From Gracilibacillus alcaliphilus (GTDB lineage: Bacteria > Bacillota > Bacilli > Bacillales > Amphibacillaceae), in contig NZ_JAFBFA010000003.1 in assembly GCF_016909015.1 (NCBI RefSeq), forward strand, positions 62,001 through 126,000: a DNA stretch of 64,000 nucleotides. The letters are read 5' to 3'. Positions within the stretch are counted from its first letter, which is position 1, and the number at the start of each line of letters is the position of its first letter. The translations under genes were made by a program, and so were the position numbers. Shown here piece by piece: positions 25,050 through 34,685 of the stretch. The notes beneath the pieces are model-generated. The model searched no databases and was not told the DNA's origin. It saw only the letters and a list, made by a program, of their open reading frames with translations.

Positions 25050-26006
25050 TTGAGTTACACAATATCGTCAACAAGAACTAAAAGGAGCTATAGAAGTTCA
25101 ACTAATAGAAAAATAACACTTTGGTGTTGGCTTTTTATCACACCAAACTTGATTTTCTATGCTTTATTTCAAGGTTGGCCAATTCTCGTAAACTGGTACT
25201 ACTCCATGTTAAATTGGTCAGGCTTAGAATCAAGTCAAACATTTGTAGGATTAAGTAATTATAAAGAATTGATCTTAGACACTTATTTTTGGAATGCGTA
25301 TAAAAATAGCTTTATTTTCATGGCAGGTACCGTTCCGCTTCAACTCATTATCGCCTTATTCCTGGCCTTGTTGGTGAATAGTCCCCGGCTAAAGTTTGCC
25401 AGTGTATATCGAACCATTATTTTTATTCCGGTAGTTACTACTGCCAGTATTATCGGTATCATTATGGTTTATATTTGGGGTGCAGATGGTGCTGTGAATT
25501 ATATTCTGCTTCGTCTAAATATATTAGAACGGCCGATCAATTTCCTTGCCGATCCTAAATGGGCGATGTTTACTGCGATTATCATCTTCGTTTGGAAAAA
25601 CGTAGGCATGAACATGATCTATTGGTTAGCTGGATTGCAAGGAATTTCAAAAGATCTTTATGAAGCGGCGGATATTGATGGTGCTAATAAAATACAAACT
25701 TTTTTCTATATAACACTACCACAATTGCTGCCTATTGGTCTCGTTATTACTTTACTGAATGTGGCCGGTTCATTAAAAGTCTTCGACATGATTAAAACAA
25801 TGACGAATGGCGGTCCATTCTTTGCAACAGATGTGGTGTCTACCTATATTTATAGATATGCATTTTCCAGTGAGATGGGTATGCCAAGGCTAGGATACGC
25901 TTCTGCCGCTGCCATTTTCTTTACATTGACTATCGTTATATTTGCTGTCATTCAAGTTATCGTCAATAAAAGGACCAATGCCAAAGGAGTGACGAAAATT
26001 GAATAG
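25050..26006 (+). CDS. ABC sugar transporter permease (MalF type)
   Basis: 318 residues with six predicted membrane segments. The EAA loop that docks the ATPase reads YEAADIDGANKIQTFFYITL near residue 210. The end GMPRLGYASAAAIFF is typical of the MalF/UgpA subunit of CUT1 importers. TTG start behind AGGTAGGGGATGG. No ATPase gene follows in this operon, so a shared MsmX-type ATPase encoded elsewhere is expected. Overlaps the next permease gene by 8 bases. Confidence 0.92.
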   Translation: MSYTISSTRTKRSYRSSTNRKITLWCWLFITPNLIFYALFQGWPILVNWYYSMLNWSGLESSQTFVGLSNYKELILDTYFWNAYKNSFIFMAGTVPLQLIIALFLALLVNSPRLKFASVYRTIIFIPVVTTASIIGIIMVYIWGADGAVNYILLRLNILERPINFLADPKWAMFTAIIIFVWKNVGMNMIYWLAGLQGISKDLYEAADIDGANKIQTFFYITLPQLLPIGLVITLLNVAGSLKVFDMIKTMTNGGPFFATDVVSTYIYRYAFSSEMGMPRLGYASAAAIFFTLTIVIFAVIQVIVNKRTNAKGVTKIE

Positions 26007-26826
26007 AAAAATAGGATGGACACTTATACACATTCCATTAATACTGCTTTCATTCTTGTGGATCTATCCCTTTCTATGGATGGTATCTGCTTCTTTTAAA
26101 ACAGACACGGAATTTTTCTCGAATGGTTTACGTTTAATACCCGCCTCCTTCCGTTTAGATAATATCAAACGGGCATGGAATGTGGCTAATTTTGAACAAT
26201 ACTTTATGAATTCTGCCATTGTCACTGCAGCTGTCATTCTTATCGTAGTGGTTATCACGGCTACATGCGGATATGCTCTTGGACGTTACTCTTTTCCTGG
26301 CAAAAAGATATTCATCGCCATCCTTGGCGCCAGTATGTTCATACCATTAGAGTTTTCAATGATTCCTATCTTTAAATTAATCAAGGAAATGGGATTATTA
26401 GATTCATTATTAGGGTTAATTCTCGCAGAATCTGGTGGCGGACATGTTCTATTTGTATTATTATTCGCCAGCTTCTTCCGGCAAATTCCTAAAGAATTAG
26501 AAGAAGCCTCCATTATAGATGGATGCAACTTCCTGCAAACTTTTTGGCATGTAGGTTTACCGCTTGCCAAGCCGATCATCGGAAGCGTGGTTATTATGCA
26601 GTTTGTCTGGACTTGGAACTCCTTCTTACTGCCGCTTGTTCTCACGCTAAGCAGTCCAGAAAACAGAACATTAGCTGTCGGACTATATTCTTTACAGGGA
26701 GAACATGTGGTGGACTGGACAGGGATTGCTGCCGGCGGCTCCATTGCTCTAGTTCCGATCATTGTTATTTTTATCCTTCTACAACGTTATTTCGTGGACG
26801 GTATGGCAGGTGCTGTGAAAGGTTAA
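25999..26826 (+). CDS. ABC sugar transporter permease (MalG type)
   Basis: 275 residues, six predicted membrane segments. N terminus LSFLWIYPFLWMVSASFK and C terminus QRYFVDGMAGAVKG are characteristic of MalG/UgpE. The EAA loop reads LEEASIIDGCNFLQTFWHVG. TTG start, inside the end of the preceding permease gene, with AAAGGAG 10 bases upstream, so translation is coupled. Forms the membrane channel with the MalF-type partner. Confidence 0.92.
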   Translation: MNRKIGWTLIHIPLILLSFLWIYPFLWMVSASFKTDTEFFSNGLRLIPASFRLDNIKRAWNVANFEQYFMNSAIVTAAVILIVVVITATCGYALGRYSFPGKKIFIAILGASMFIPLEFSMIPIFKLIKEMGLLDSLLGLILAESGGGHVLFVLLFASFFRQIPKELEEASIIDGCNFLQTFWHVGLPLAKPIIGSVVIMQFVWTWNSFLLPLVLTLSSPENRTLAVGLYSLQGEHVVDWTGIAAGGSIALVPIIVIFILLQRYFVDGMAGAVKG

Positions 26827-26869
26827 TAAGTTATTCATACTAAAATTTTTAGCTAAAGAGGTGTTTATT

Positions 26870-28330
26870 TTGAAAATAATACTTTTAGATTTAGATTCAA
26901 CCAGTCCCTCACATTTAGGATGTTACGGCTACCATCGCAATACTTCTCCCAATATTGATAAAATTGCACAAACTGGAATCAAGTTTACTAACTATTATAC
27001 TTCGGATGCCCCTTGCTTTCCTTCCAGAACTGCCTTAATGACGGGACAATTCGGCATCCATAACGGTGTAGTAGGACATGGAGGCACAGCAGCAGATGTA
27101 AGACATGAAGGAGTAGAACGCGGATTTAAGGATAGATTAGCTACGGAGAGTTTTCCAGCTTTATTTCGATCCACAGGAATGAAGACAGTGTTAATCAGTC
27201 CATTTGCTGAGCGACACTCTTCTTACACATTTTATGCTGGATTCAACGAAATGTATAATACGGGAAAAAGTGGTATGGAGTCTGCGGAAGAAGTCACCCC
27301 TGTGGTATTAGATTGGCTTAAGAGAAATAAAGAGCAAGATGACTGGTTCTTGTATGTGAATTATTGGGATCCGCACACTCCCTACCGTGCTCCAGCTTCA
27401 TTTGGCAACCCTTTTGAACATGAGCCGCTCCCCTTCTGGATTTCGGAAGAAGTATTGGCAAAACATAAAGAAAAGGTTGGACCTCATAGTGTACATGAAA
27501 TCAATATGTTTAACAATGAAACGGATGAGAATTATAAAAGATATCCCGGCGAAATCCAAGATTTAGATGATATGCGGACTATGATAGATGGTTATGACTG
27601 TGGAATCAAACATATGGATAATCATATCGGCATGCTTTTACGAGAATTAGAAGAGCAAGGCGTGATGGATGAAGTTATATTTATCATAACAGCTGATCAT
27701 GGGGAAAATATGGGCGAATTAGGCATATATGGAGAGCATGGTACTGCAGATCAAGGCACATGTAATATTCCTATGATTATCCGCTGGCCTGGCTACACGG
27801 AGGGGCAAACAGACGATGAGCTTCATTATCACTTGGACTTACTGCCAACTATGGCAGAAATGTTAGAACAAGAACCTTCTGATAATTGGGATGGTAAAAG
27901 TTTTGCTCCTTCGATAAAAGAAGGAACCAAAAATGGCCGTGAATTTCTTGTCATCTCCCAATGTGCTCATGTTTGTCAAAGAAGTGTACGGTTTGACGAT
28001 TGGTTATATATTAGAACGTATCATGATGGCTATCATTTATTTGATAGAGAAATGCTGTTTCATATAAAAGATGATCCACATGAACAACATAATATTGCTT
28101 CGCAACATAAAGATATTTGCAAAGAAGCTGTCTATTTTTTAAATGAGTGGCACGATCATATGATGGATTCCATGTCATTTGACATAGACCCACTTTGGAC
28201 TGTTATGAAAGAAGGCGGACCTTTCCACGCAAAAGGCGCCTTAAAAGATTATGTGGACAGATTAGCAAAGACCGGACGAGCACATGCAATTCCTGAGTTA
28301 AAACGACGCCACCCAGCTGAATTTATATAA
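26870..28330 (+). CDS. Type I sulfatase (formylglycine, Cys type)
   Basis: 486 residues from TTG 26870. The GTG at 26861 overlaps the AAAGAGGTG ribosome site and was rejected. Signature CFPSR-TALMTGQFG with Cys49; metal ligands LDLDST (D7, D9) and ITADHGENMGE; substrate-side NYWDPHTPYRAP. No signal peptide, so it acts on material brought in by the importer encoded just upstream. Last gene of the operon; a strong terminator follows. Together with the sulfatase at 20150 it indicates use of sulfated sugars. Confidence 0.93.
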   Translation: MKIILLDLDSTSPSHLGCYGYHRNTSPNIDKIAQTGIKFTNYYTSDAPCFPSRTALMTGQFGIHNGVVGHGGTAADVRHEGVERGFKDRLATESFPALFRSTGMKTVLISPFAERHSSYTFYAGFNEMYNTGKSGMESAEEVTPVVLDWLKRNKEQDDWFLYVNYWDPHTPYRAPASFGNPFEHEPLPFWISEEVLAKHKEKVGPHSVHEINMFNNETDENYKRYPGEIQDLDDMRTMIDGYDCGIKHMDNHIGMLLRELEEQGVMDEVIFIITADHGENMGELGIYGEHGTADQGTCNIPMIIRWPGYTEGQTDDELHYHLDLLPTMAEMLEQEPSDNWDGKSFAPSIKEGTKNGREFLVISQCAHVCQRSVRFDDWLYIRTYHDGYHLFDREMLFHIKDDPHEQHNIASQHKDICKEAVYFLNEWHDHMMDSMSFDIDPLWTVMKEGGPFHAKGALKDYVDRLAKTGRAHAIPELKRRHPAEFI

Positions 28331-28340
28331 TGCCGCCTAT

Positions 28341-28385
28341 AACGACTTGATCACATATACGATTGGATCAAGTCGTTTCTTTTAT
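28341..28385 (+). terminator. Rho-independent terminator of the importer-sulfatase operon
   Basis: AACGACTTGATC (28341-28352) pairs perfectly with 28366-28377, followed by TTTCTTTTAT. It stands 10 bases after the sulfatase stop codon. Confidence 0.88.
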
Positions 28386-28617
28386 AGATGTAGATTACTA
28401 AAATACAGATCCTCGACTCTAGTAAAGAATGTTTAAAAAGGCCGCCTGAAAATGACATGGAAATGTCGGTGTTGCTGATAGAGGAACTTCTGCTAAGATT
28501 GTCTAAATGGTATGTACAACCAGAAAACAACACACCCTGTGCAAGTCCATTACTCCAAACTATGTCACCTTGAACTTTTGAACACGCTTTAATATAGCAA
28601 ATTTTTTTCTACACATA

Positions 28618-29583
28618 TTAGAAATGGACTATTTCTACTTTTCTCATATTTGAATTAACATGAATAGTGCCACCAATTGGCAGGGTAACGGATGGCTGTG
28701 TATGGCCAAAATCCATATCATAAAGAACCGGGATTTTCTTCAACTGAGGGTGCTTATCTAAAATAAAATACAACTGTTCCTCTGTCATACGAGACACTTT
28801 TTGAAACCTGCCAATTAATAACCCTTTTATTCCGTTTGCAGCCTGCAGCAGAGAAGCTAAATCTCGGGCAAAAGTTTCCGGATTTGTTAATTCATCATCT
28901 TCAATAAATAAAATAGATTCTGTTATATTTGGAAAATATGGTGTGCCTTGTAATAGATTCAAAGTGCAAAGATTACCTCCATATAAAGATCCTGTAGTCT
29001 CTCCAGCCGAATAAACTTTCCATTCCGTTTCTTCATATACACGATTTTCTTGATCTAAAAACCACAAATCATCGCTCCAATGTGTGGATGGGCACACTTG
29101 ATAAGATTCTTCATTCATCAAACATTTTATGAAGTAATTTGTTTGATAATCTTGCAATCCTGTCATTTGAAAACTTGAAAAATGCGGTCCAGAATATGTA
29201 ATCAATTGACATTTCGCACTAATAGCGTTAGCTAGTGCAGTAATATCACTATATCCACATAAGATTTTAGGATTCTCCGTTAACAGCTGGTAATTAATAT
29301 AAGGCAATAACTCGTTACAGTTAAATCCACCTATAACGGTTAACACTGCTTTTACTTGTTGGTCTGAAAAAGCTTCATGCAAATCTTCAATACGTTGTTT
29401 AATGGAAGAAGACTGCTGTAAATCACTAATACCGGTATTTTTACCAAAGCTGACATTAAATCCTATATTTTCTAGCCGTTGTTTCGCTAATTGAATCCCT
29501 TCGTCAGATAATATCTTTATGCTGCGACTAGGTGCTATCACTCGAATTTCATCACCCTGTGTTAATTTTGCCGGTCTCTTCAT
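28618..29583 (-). CDS. LD-carboxypeptidase, MccF-like (peptidase S66)
   Basis: 321 residues. N-terminal VIAPSRS and the nucleophile elbow GYSDITAL with Ser112. The catalytic Glu lies in the FIEDDE region and the His in DFGHTQP, completing the S66 Ser-Glu-His triad. Family members trim L,D-peptide bonds in recycled murein peptides; the MccF branch cleaves microcin C-like aminoacyl nucleotides and gives self-immunity. Which role applies here cannot be decided. ATG follows AAGGAGGAGACTAG. Monocistronic. The region 28386-28617 downstream holds no gene. Confidence 0.92.
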   Translation of the reverse strand: MKRPAKLTQGDEIRVIAPSRSIKILSDEGIQLAKQRLENIGFNVSFGKNTGISDLQQSSSIKQRIEDLHEAFSDQQVKAVLTVIGGFNCNELLPYINYQLLTENPKILCGYSDITALANAISAKCQLITYSGPHFSSFQMTGLQDYQTNYFIKCLMNEESYQVCPSTHWSDDLWFLDQENRVYEETEWKVYSAGETTGSLYGGNLCTLNLLQGTPYFPNITESILFIEDDELTNPETFARDLASLLQAANGIKGLLIGRFQKVSRMTEEQLYFILDKHPQLKKIPVLYDMDFGHTQPSVTLPIGGTIHVNSNMRKVEIVHF

Positions 29584-29739
29584 CTAGTCTCCTCCTTAGA
29601 TTCACTGTAAATCGTATTGCAGACAATTAGTGCCCTTGCAGAATAATTCATTTGTGCTAAGAATACAAAAGCAATTTCACAAGCCAGAAATTCACCTAGC
29701 TTTTTGCGCTATTTATTCGGTTCAAGCAAACAAATGCGC

Positions 29740-30312
29740 TCAGCCTCGTTCTGCTAAACCCATCTCTTTCAAGATATTTTCAAATTCATGTTTCAAGATA
29801 CTCATTCTTAGGCGATCTACGTATTCCCCATCTCTATAGCGATCCTGCCTGAGAATTCCTTCATCGACATATCCTGTTCTTTGATAGGACTTTATTGCCT
29901 GCTCATTATCCACTTCGACTCTTAACCAAATTTTATTAAGAGCTAATGTCGTAAATCCATATTCTAACATGGCCATCATAGCAGATTGTCCGTAGCCTTT
30001 TCCCCAATGGTTTCTGTCACCTATTGCTATTCCTAGTTCAGCATGTTTATTAAATGTATCGATATTTTTTAAATCGACCCAGCCAATATGAGTACCATCT
30101 TCTGTTATAATTGCCTTTTGTTCATATCCATTAGTTTTGTTGATACACATTTCTATCCATTTGGCTGTTTCTTCCTTGGTAAACGGCGGATAGGTGTCCG
30201 GCAAATTCAAATGTTTAGTGACTTCCTTATCCAAAGACCATCGATAACGATCTTCTACATCTTCCATACGAAGCTCTCTTAAGGTAACGATAGGTAATGC
30301 TTTGATATCCAT
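29740..30312 (-). CDS. GNAT-family N-acetyltransferase
   Basis: 190 residues, RimJ/RimL-like GNAT fold. VTLRELRMEDVEDRYRW at the N terminus; the acetyl-CoA loop NHWGKGYGQSAM; and NKIWLRVEVDNEQAIKSYQR, the usual beta-6/alpha-4 region. The acetyl acceptor is unknown. The ATG at 30312 is only about 2 bases from GGAGG, which is very close, but no better in-frame start is seen. Confidence 0.9.
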   Translation of the reverse strand: MDIKALPIVTLRELRMEDVEDRYRWSLDKEVTKHLNLPDTYPPFTKEETAKWIEMCINKTNGYEQKAIITEDGTHIGWVDLKNIDTFNKHAELGIAIGDRNHWGKGYGQSAMMAMLEYGFTTLALNKIWLRVEVDNEQAIKSYQRTGYVDEGILRQDRYRDGEYVDRLRMSILKHEFENILKEMGLAERG

Positions 30313-30468
30313 CCCTCCTTATCACTCTATTATCCAAAAGTCATTGTACTACTTGAATCCGAGATCTTTATACAAACAAACATGTTTTCACCATTATATC
30401 ATCTGCTGCAATACAACAAGTTTCGCTAAATCAAATCTAGCTCCAGATCTACTACGAAACGTTAATTA

Positions 30469-30551
30469 AGATAAAGCAAGCCTTATCGGGGGTTTAGCCA
30501 TCGTTCACCTTCTTTTGAATCCCTCAAGTGTGGACGATTGGATCAGGATAA
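30469..30551 (+). repeat. Diverged structured repeat, relative of the 42890 copy
   Basis: Contains CTTATCGGGGGTTTAGC, matching CTTATCGGGG-GTTAGC in the element at 42890, then a stem of CCATCGTTCACCTT with AAGTGTGGACGATTGG (with wobbles) and the end AGGATAAA. Layout agrees with the second domain of the repeat family. Sequence similarity to the main copies is limited. Confidence 0.45.
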
Positions 30552-30582
30552 ATATAGCTCAACATAATCTATTTTTCAGTAC

Positions 30583-30625
30583 AAAAAAAGATTTCCGTAT
30601 GCCATTACTGATACGGAAATCTTTT
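30583..30625 (-). terminator. Rho-independent terminator of the LCP gene
   Basis: A 15-base perfect stem (AAAAGATTTCCGTAT at 30586-30600 with 30611-30625) with a seven-T tract on the minus strand, 40 bases after the LCP stop codon. Confidence 0.9.
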
Positions 30626-30664
30626 CTAACGGTTCAAGTTCAACAAAGCTCAGAGCAAAGCTGT

Positions 30665-31606
30665 TTATGAATCAACCGTTCCTGATAAAAATTCTTGGAG
30701 TGCCTGTTTATTTTGTTCGATATCAACTTCCAGTACGGCCCCAACATCTGTCCGAGCATTTTGATAGGAGTTCTCCACTGGGATCCTCAATGTTTCCATC
30801 GGATGCTCACTTCCAGCAATTAAACCTTTACCGATAGAAAGAATCGTTTTATTATCTACATTCGTATCAATGTATGGATCAGCAACACCTAACAGTTTTG
30901 GCAGCTTCATAAAACTATGAATACTTATCGCTTCATCTTTCAACTTAGTCATTACTTCTTGCTGCCGTCTTACTCTTCCAAAGTCGCTTTCTTCATCTTT
31001 GCGAAAGCGCACATAACCAAGGAGTTCCTCACCGTGAAGTACTTGTTTACCTGGATGGAGTGTCATCCCTATCCCTTCTGACATCTGATGTGGTATATCC
31101 ACTTCGATACCATCAGGAGCAATAATATCCGCGATCTTTATGAAACCATCGAAGTCAACAACAGCATAATAATTTATGTCGATGTCAAAATTGTGCTTTA
31201 GTGTTTGTCTGAGCAATTCTGGGCCCTCAAATGCAAAAGCGGCATTGATCTTTTGCATCCCATGGTCAGGTATTTCCACATATGTATCGCGCATAATGGA
31301 AGCAATTTTTATATCGTGGGTTTGCTGATTATAGTGAGCAATCATGATTGTATCTGAAAGACCTCGCTCATCTCCCCGTGTATCACTGCCAATCATTAAG
31401 ATATTTATTTCTCCAAATTGTGGTTCAGCGCCATGAAAAGGATCGAAAGTTGTACCATCATCTTTATATCGCCCTTCTTCTGCTTCTGATAATCCTTGAT
31501 AATATTGCGTTACGGTATAGACTCCAACTGCAGTAGCGCATGCGAAAATGAATAACAAAAGAAATATCCATTTACGTTTTTTGGGTTTTCTTTCATGTCT
31601 TTTCAT
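30665..31606 (-). CDS. LytR-CpsA-Psr (LCP) family cell-wall glycopolymer ligase
   Basis: 313 residues. Short cytoplasmic Arg/Lys-rich N terminus, one membrane segment (about residues 13-33), then the extracellular LCP domain with NILMIGSDTRGDERGLSDTI (pyrophosphate-binding Arg and Asp), SIMRDTYVEIP, KINAAFAFEG and YVRFRKDEESDFGRVRRQQE. It transfers teichoic acid or other anionic polymers from a lipid carrier to peptidoglycan. ATG follows AAGGAGTATGACAG. It lies 23 bases after the XRE-DUF1232 gene and is probably co-transcribed with it. Confidence 0.94.
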   Translation of the reverse strand: MKRHERKPKKRKWIFLLLFIFACATAVGVYTVTQYYQGLSEAEEGRYKDDGTTFDPFHGAEPQFGEINILMIGSDTRGDERGLSDTIMIAHYNQQTHDIKIASIMRDTYVEIPDHGMQKINAAFAFEGPELLRQTLKHNFDIDINYYAVVDFDGFIKIADIIAPDGIEVDIPHQMSEGIGMTLHPGKQVLHGEELLGYVRFRKDEESDFGRVRRQQEVMTKLKDEAISIHSFMKLPKLLGVADPYIDTNVDNKTILSIGKGLIAGSEHPMETLRIPVENSYQNARTDVGAVLEVDIEQNKQALQEFLSGTVDS

Positions 31607-31629
31607 CTGTCATACTCCTTATGTTTTCT

Positions 31630-32250
31630 TTAATTAGAAAGTGATTTTAAAGCAATTTTTACTGCAATTGCATCATCCACATATCCAATCGGAAATATAT
31701 AGTCTGGAACAACGTCTACGGGAATAATAAAATACAGCAGGGCACTTCCTATTATGGCAAGTTGGCTTGGCGTTCTCTTACATTGCATAAATTGCACATA
31801 GAAATCCTTTAATTGATTAATAAATGGTCCGATGCTGCCTACTTCATCAAGCTTCTTCTTAAATTGATGATGAATGGTTTGTTTTCCATCTTCTGTTTGA
31901 ACATATTGTTTATATCGATCTAATTGTTGGTGAACTGCCTCTTTACTAAAATGATCGTAATAAAGATCAGCGGATTTTAATGTTTGATCGATCTCTTTCA
32001 TCGATGTATAGATATCTAAAGATTCTTGAGAATCTGTTGAATAGCCAGCAGCATGCATAAGCTCCGTGATTGGTACATCCAGACAGACAGCAAATTTGTT
32101 AAGGTGTTGGATATTTACCTTACGCTTTCCATTGATAATCCGTGAAATGGTCGCTTTATCGATGCCAGTTTGCTCACTGCATTTTCTAATTGATATTGCA
32201 CGAGTATGTAATAACTCTTTTAACCTATTACCAAAGTTGTCAGCAGGCAT
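31630..32250 (-). CDS. XRE-type regulator fused to a DUF1232 domain
   Basis: 206 residues from the ATG at 32250, which follows GAGAGGATAAGAGAT; an in-frame start 21 codons earlier lacks a ribosome site. N-terminal helix-turn-helix (IRKCSEQTGIDKATISRIIN), a helical linker, then a C-terminal DUF1232 hairpin (FIIPVDVVPDYIFPIGYVDD) predicted to insert in the membrane. This layout is seen in B. subtilis YkvA-like proteins with an added DNA-binding domain. Role unknown, but a membrane-linked regulator is plausible. Upstream repeats TGTCTAA on the minus strand near 32325 and 32350 are possible autoregulatory sites. Confidence 0.85.
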   Translation of the reverse strand: MPADNFGNRLKELLHTRAISIRKCSEQTGIDKATISRIINGKRKVNIQHLNKFAVCLDVPITELMHAAGYSTDSQESLDIYTSMKEIDQTLKSADLYYDHFSKEAVHQQLDRYKQYVQTEDGKQTIHHQFKKKLDEVGSIGPFINQLKDFYVQFMQCKRTPSQLAIIGSALLYFIIPVDVVPDYIFPIGYVDDAIAVKIALKSLSN

Positions 32251-32368
32251 ATCTCTTATCCTCTCATAATTTATGGTCAGATTAGTTCGTTTGTCAAAAT
32301 AACCCACTACCAAGATTTTTGCCTTTACATGTTAGACATTATCGTTAGGTTATATTAGACAATATAAA

Positions 32369-32395
32369 TAAGTGTTGACAAAATGTCAACACTTA
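32369..32395 (-). terminator. Hairpin downstream of the DUF1275 gene
   Basis: TAAGTGTTGACA pairs with TGTCAACACTTA around an AAA loop (12 pairs), with a T-rich minus-strand tail. About 50 bases after the DUF1275 stop codon. Confidence 0.65.
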
Positions 32396-32445
32396 AAAAA
32401 TAATCAGGTGAAATTTATTGGGATATTAGCACTTCTGTAAATAAG

Positions 32446-33111
32446 CTAAGCCCGTTTTGCGAGCAGCCAAATATAAACGATACCCGTAAGAAAAAAGGCC
32501 AGCCACAAGTTTAATTGTATTCCAAAAGATAAAACAATTGTACCTATTCCAACCCCCAACATAAATATCCCTACCCCGAGCAATAATGTAAAAAAGGTAT
32601 GTAGTGCCTCTTTATCTTTTTTAAAAATAGCTAAATAAAGATTGTTCATCAAATTTTTTGTGTTTCCTGTCATAATACCGTTATTTATACTTGTCGATTT
32701 AATTTTACGAAATACTGTCAGCTCATATCCTGCAAGTAACCCCAACAAAAATCCGATAACAGAAGCTCCTACAAGCTGTTGGATGATCGCAATAATAAAC
32801 AGAAAGATCACCTGAAGAAGAAGATAGCTGCGATACTTTCTCCAGCCGTATTCTTTAAAACGTTCAATCACTCCTTGGGCCATAAATGCTCCAACAGAAA
32901 AACCAACAAAGGATGCTAGATGAACAAAAGCTTCTATAGGATTTCCTTCAAACAACTTGGCGGCCAAGACAACCATGTTTCCCGTTTGCGCACTAGCAAA
33001 CAAGCCATCTTGTGTAATAAAAGTAAAAGCATCAATAAATCCCATCAGAAAAATAGAAAAAATAGTTAAGATCGTAAGAATTTTATTTTGATTGATTTCA
33101 GACTGCATCAT
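32446..33111 (-). CDS. DUF1275 family membrane protein (YoaK-like)
   Basis: 221 residues from ATG 33111, which follows AGGAGGGAGTGATT; an earlier in-frame ATG at 33153 overlaps no ribosome site. Six predicted membrane segments. Family motifs: MGFIDAFTFI, FASAQTGNMVVLA and TGNTKNLM, the last two forming the internal repeat with TGN that is characteristic of DUF1275. Function of the family is not established; a transporter role is often suggested. Monocistronic. Confidence 0.9.
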   Translation of the reverse strand: MMQSEINQNKILTILTIFSIFLMGFIDAFTFITQDGLFASAQTGNMVVLAAKLFEGNPIEAFVHLASFVGFSVGAFMAQGVIERFKEYGWRKYRSYLLLQVIFLFIIAIIQQLVGASVIGFLLGLLAGYELTVFRKIKSTSINNGIMTGNTKNLMNNLYLAIFKKDKEALHTFFTLLLGVGIFMLGVGIGTIVLSFGIQLNLWLAFFLTGIVYIWLLAKRA

Positions 33112-33648
33112 AATCACTCCCTCCTGCCACGATTTGAAATAATAGACCTGCATGCCATTTTGATTCTATACTCACAATTAGAACGATGCAATAATTAGAT
33201 GATCTTCCTTTTATGAACAAATGTGCAGCAATTATTAAATAGACGTTATTTAGTTTACAATATCGGGTATTATTCTTTATACTTAAGTGTCAAAAAACAA
33301 AATTGATGAAGCTTTATACGATTAACTATCACTTTAGATACACTCACAACCATGTCAAAATGAAAGTCATCGTTTATGCGCATGTTTAAGTCTTTTGCCA
33401 AAAGCATATCGATCATAAAAAATAATGATTTCTTACGGTTAAGGTTCTCACATGTCAAATACACTTTACTGTCGTATAATGATCATAAAAGTAGTTTTCC
33501 CGTCTTTTTAGGATCCTTTCACCGACTACCATTATACTAGATTTGGGAAGGTACTTCTTTTTTTAAACACTTGGGACTCAAGAACTTTGATTTATGAAAT
33601 GCATTCCCATAAAATAACTTAAAAAAGTCAAACGGGAGGTACAATCAG
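33112..33648. other. Intergenic stretch without a supported gene
   Basis: About 535 bases. One 64-codon minus-strand frame (33270-33464) starts at GTG without a ribosome site and shows no domain. Promoters of the two flanking divergent genes must lie here. Confidence 0.55.
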
Positions 33649-34176
33649 ATGCTCAAAAATTTCAAAGAAAACTTTCAGCGCCACGCTATTCTCCGTGCAG
33701 TTATTTTTATATTAATTGGTGCAGCCATTTTTATTAATCCTGAGGGATTTCTGCGCTTTATCGGTTATTTAATTGCTGGGTATCTAACCTTATTAGGTGT
33801 GATTAAGATTTACCAAAACCACAAATTAAAACAGCAGACCGGTTCTTATGGTATGGGCTTAGCAGGCGGTATTATCTTAATTATACTAGCCGGCGTTTTC
33901 CTTTATTTTGCACCAACGCTGTTCTCAATTTTGCCGTTTTTACTAGGTTTGGCGATTGTCATCAATGGACTAATGCATCTGATTGTAGCCTTGAATATTA
34001 AAAGTACAGGCTGGACGATCTTTTGTATCCTGCTTGTGATTGGCGGGGCCGTTCTTGTTTTTAATCCTTTCCAGAGCACACTGATCCTTTTTCAAACCTT
34101 TGGTGTTATCCTGGCATGTATCGGAATCTCTGAAATTGTTGGACATTTTCAAAATAGCAGTACGCGCAAGAGCTAA
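33649..34176 (+). CDS. DUF308 (HdeD-like) membrane protein
   Basis: 175 residues with six predicted membrane segments in a pairwise repeat (ILRAVIFILIGAAIFINPEG, then AGGIILIILAGVFLYFAP, then IFCILLVIGGAVLVFNPF). Matches the DUF308/HdeD pattern of hairpin repeats ending in NP. Function in Gram-positives unknown. ATG follows GGGAGGTACAATCAG. The structured repeat at 34175 begins exactly at its stop codon. Confidence 0.9.
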   Translation: MLKNFKENFQRHAILRAVIFILIGAAIFINPEGFLRFIGYLIAGYLTLLGVIKIYQNHKLKQQTGSYGMGLAGGIILIILAGVFLYFAPTLFSILPFLLGLAIVINGLMHLIVALNIKSTGWTIFCILLVIGGAVLVFNPFQSTLILFQTFGVILACIGISEIVGHFQNSSTRKS

Positions 34177-34385
34177 AGTGAAACTTCGTTCAGTGGGTTT
34201 TCGACGCTTAGGATATGCTAGTGTAGACGTTGCGACACGACGTCACGAACTTAGTCCGTTTCCTCCTACCCACTGAACGTTAGCTGAACCAATCGGGCGA
34301 TTACTGGCGTTGTATCTCCCACTTAGAAATGACTGTTCCTTTATGCTTGAAGTGGGAGTCTCACAGCCAGTTACACTGCGATAAA
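34175..34385 (+). repeat. Dispersed structured repeat, copy 2 (211 bases)
   Basis: Begins AAAGTGAAACTTCGTTCAGT, overlapping the DUF308 stop codon, and ends CCAGTTACACTGCGATAAA. Same two-domain fold as the copy at 13068. In the first hairpin, TTCAGTGGG and CCCACTGAA are separated by about 70 bases rather than 7, so extra sequence sits in the loop. Second domain: AATCGGGC, then TTACTGGC paired with GCCAGTTA, and an inner CTCCCACTT with AAGTGGGAG stem. Confidence 0.75.
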
Positions 34386-34685
34386 TTCCTATTAATAGAT
34401 TTTCAAAACACATTAGGAGCTGTTGCACAATGGGAGCTACATGGTGCGACAATCTTTTTCTTTGCACCACACAAAAGCAGATGACGAAGGACTTGTTCTT
34501 ATGCCGGGGTTATCTTATCTTTTTAAACGCTAAGGAGCTGTCTTTTGATCAGTTGCCAAGGCTATTCTATCCTTTTCATGCTATGATTCTATTTGTTGAA
34601 GCCATGTTAGAAAGTTAAAAAAAGGATGTCTTATGTAAATACTTTTACCCATCCTTAGAAATAATCAAAATGAACCCTCCAACAT
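34386..34685. other. Intergenic stretch without a supported gene
   Basis: 300 bases between the repeat and the terminator of the sugar importer operon. A 62-codon plus-strand frame at 34430 has a moderate ribosome site but no recognisable composition or domain and was not accepted. Confidence 0.5.

Noticed and set aside
26286..26762. 158-codon minus-strand frame
   Set aside because: Fully antisense to the MalG-type permease; long only because of codon bias on the other strand.
33270..33464. 64-codon minus-strand frame in an intergenic gap
   Set aside because: GTG start without ribosome site and no family resemblance.
34430..34618. 62-codon plus-strand frame after a structured repeat
   Set aside because: A moderate ribosome site exists, but the composition is not protein-like and no promoter or terminator supports it.
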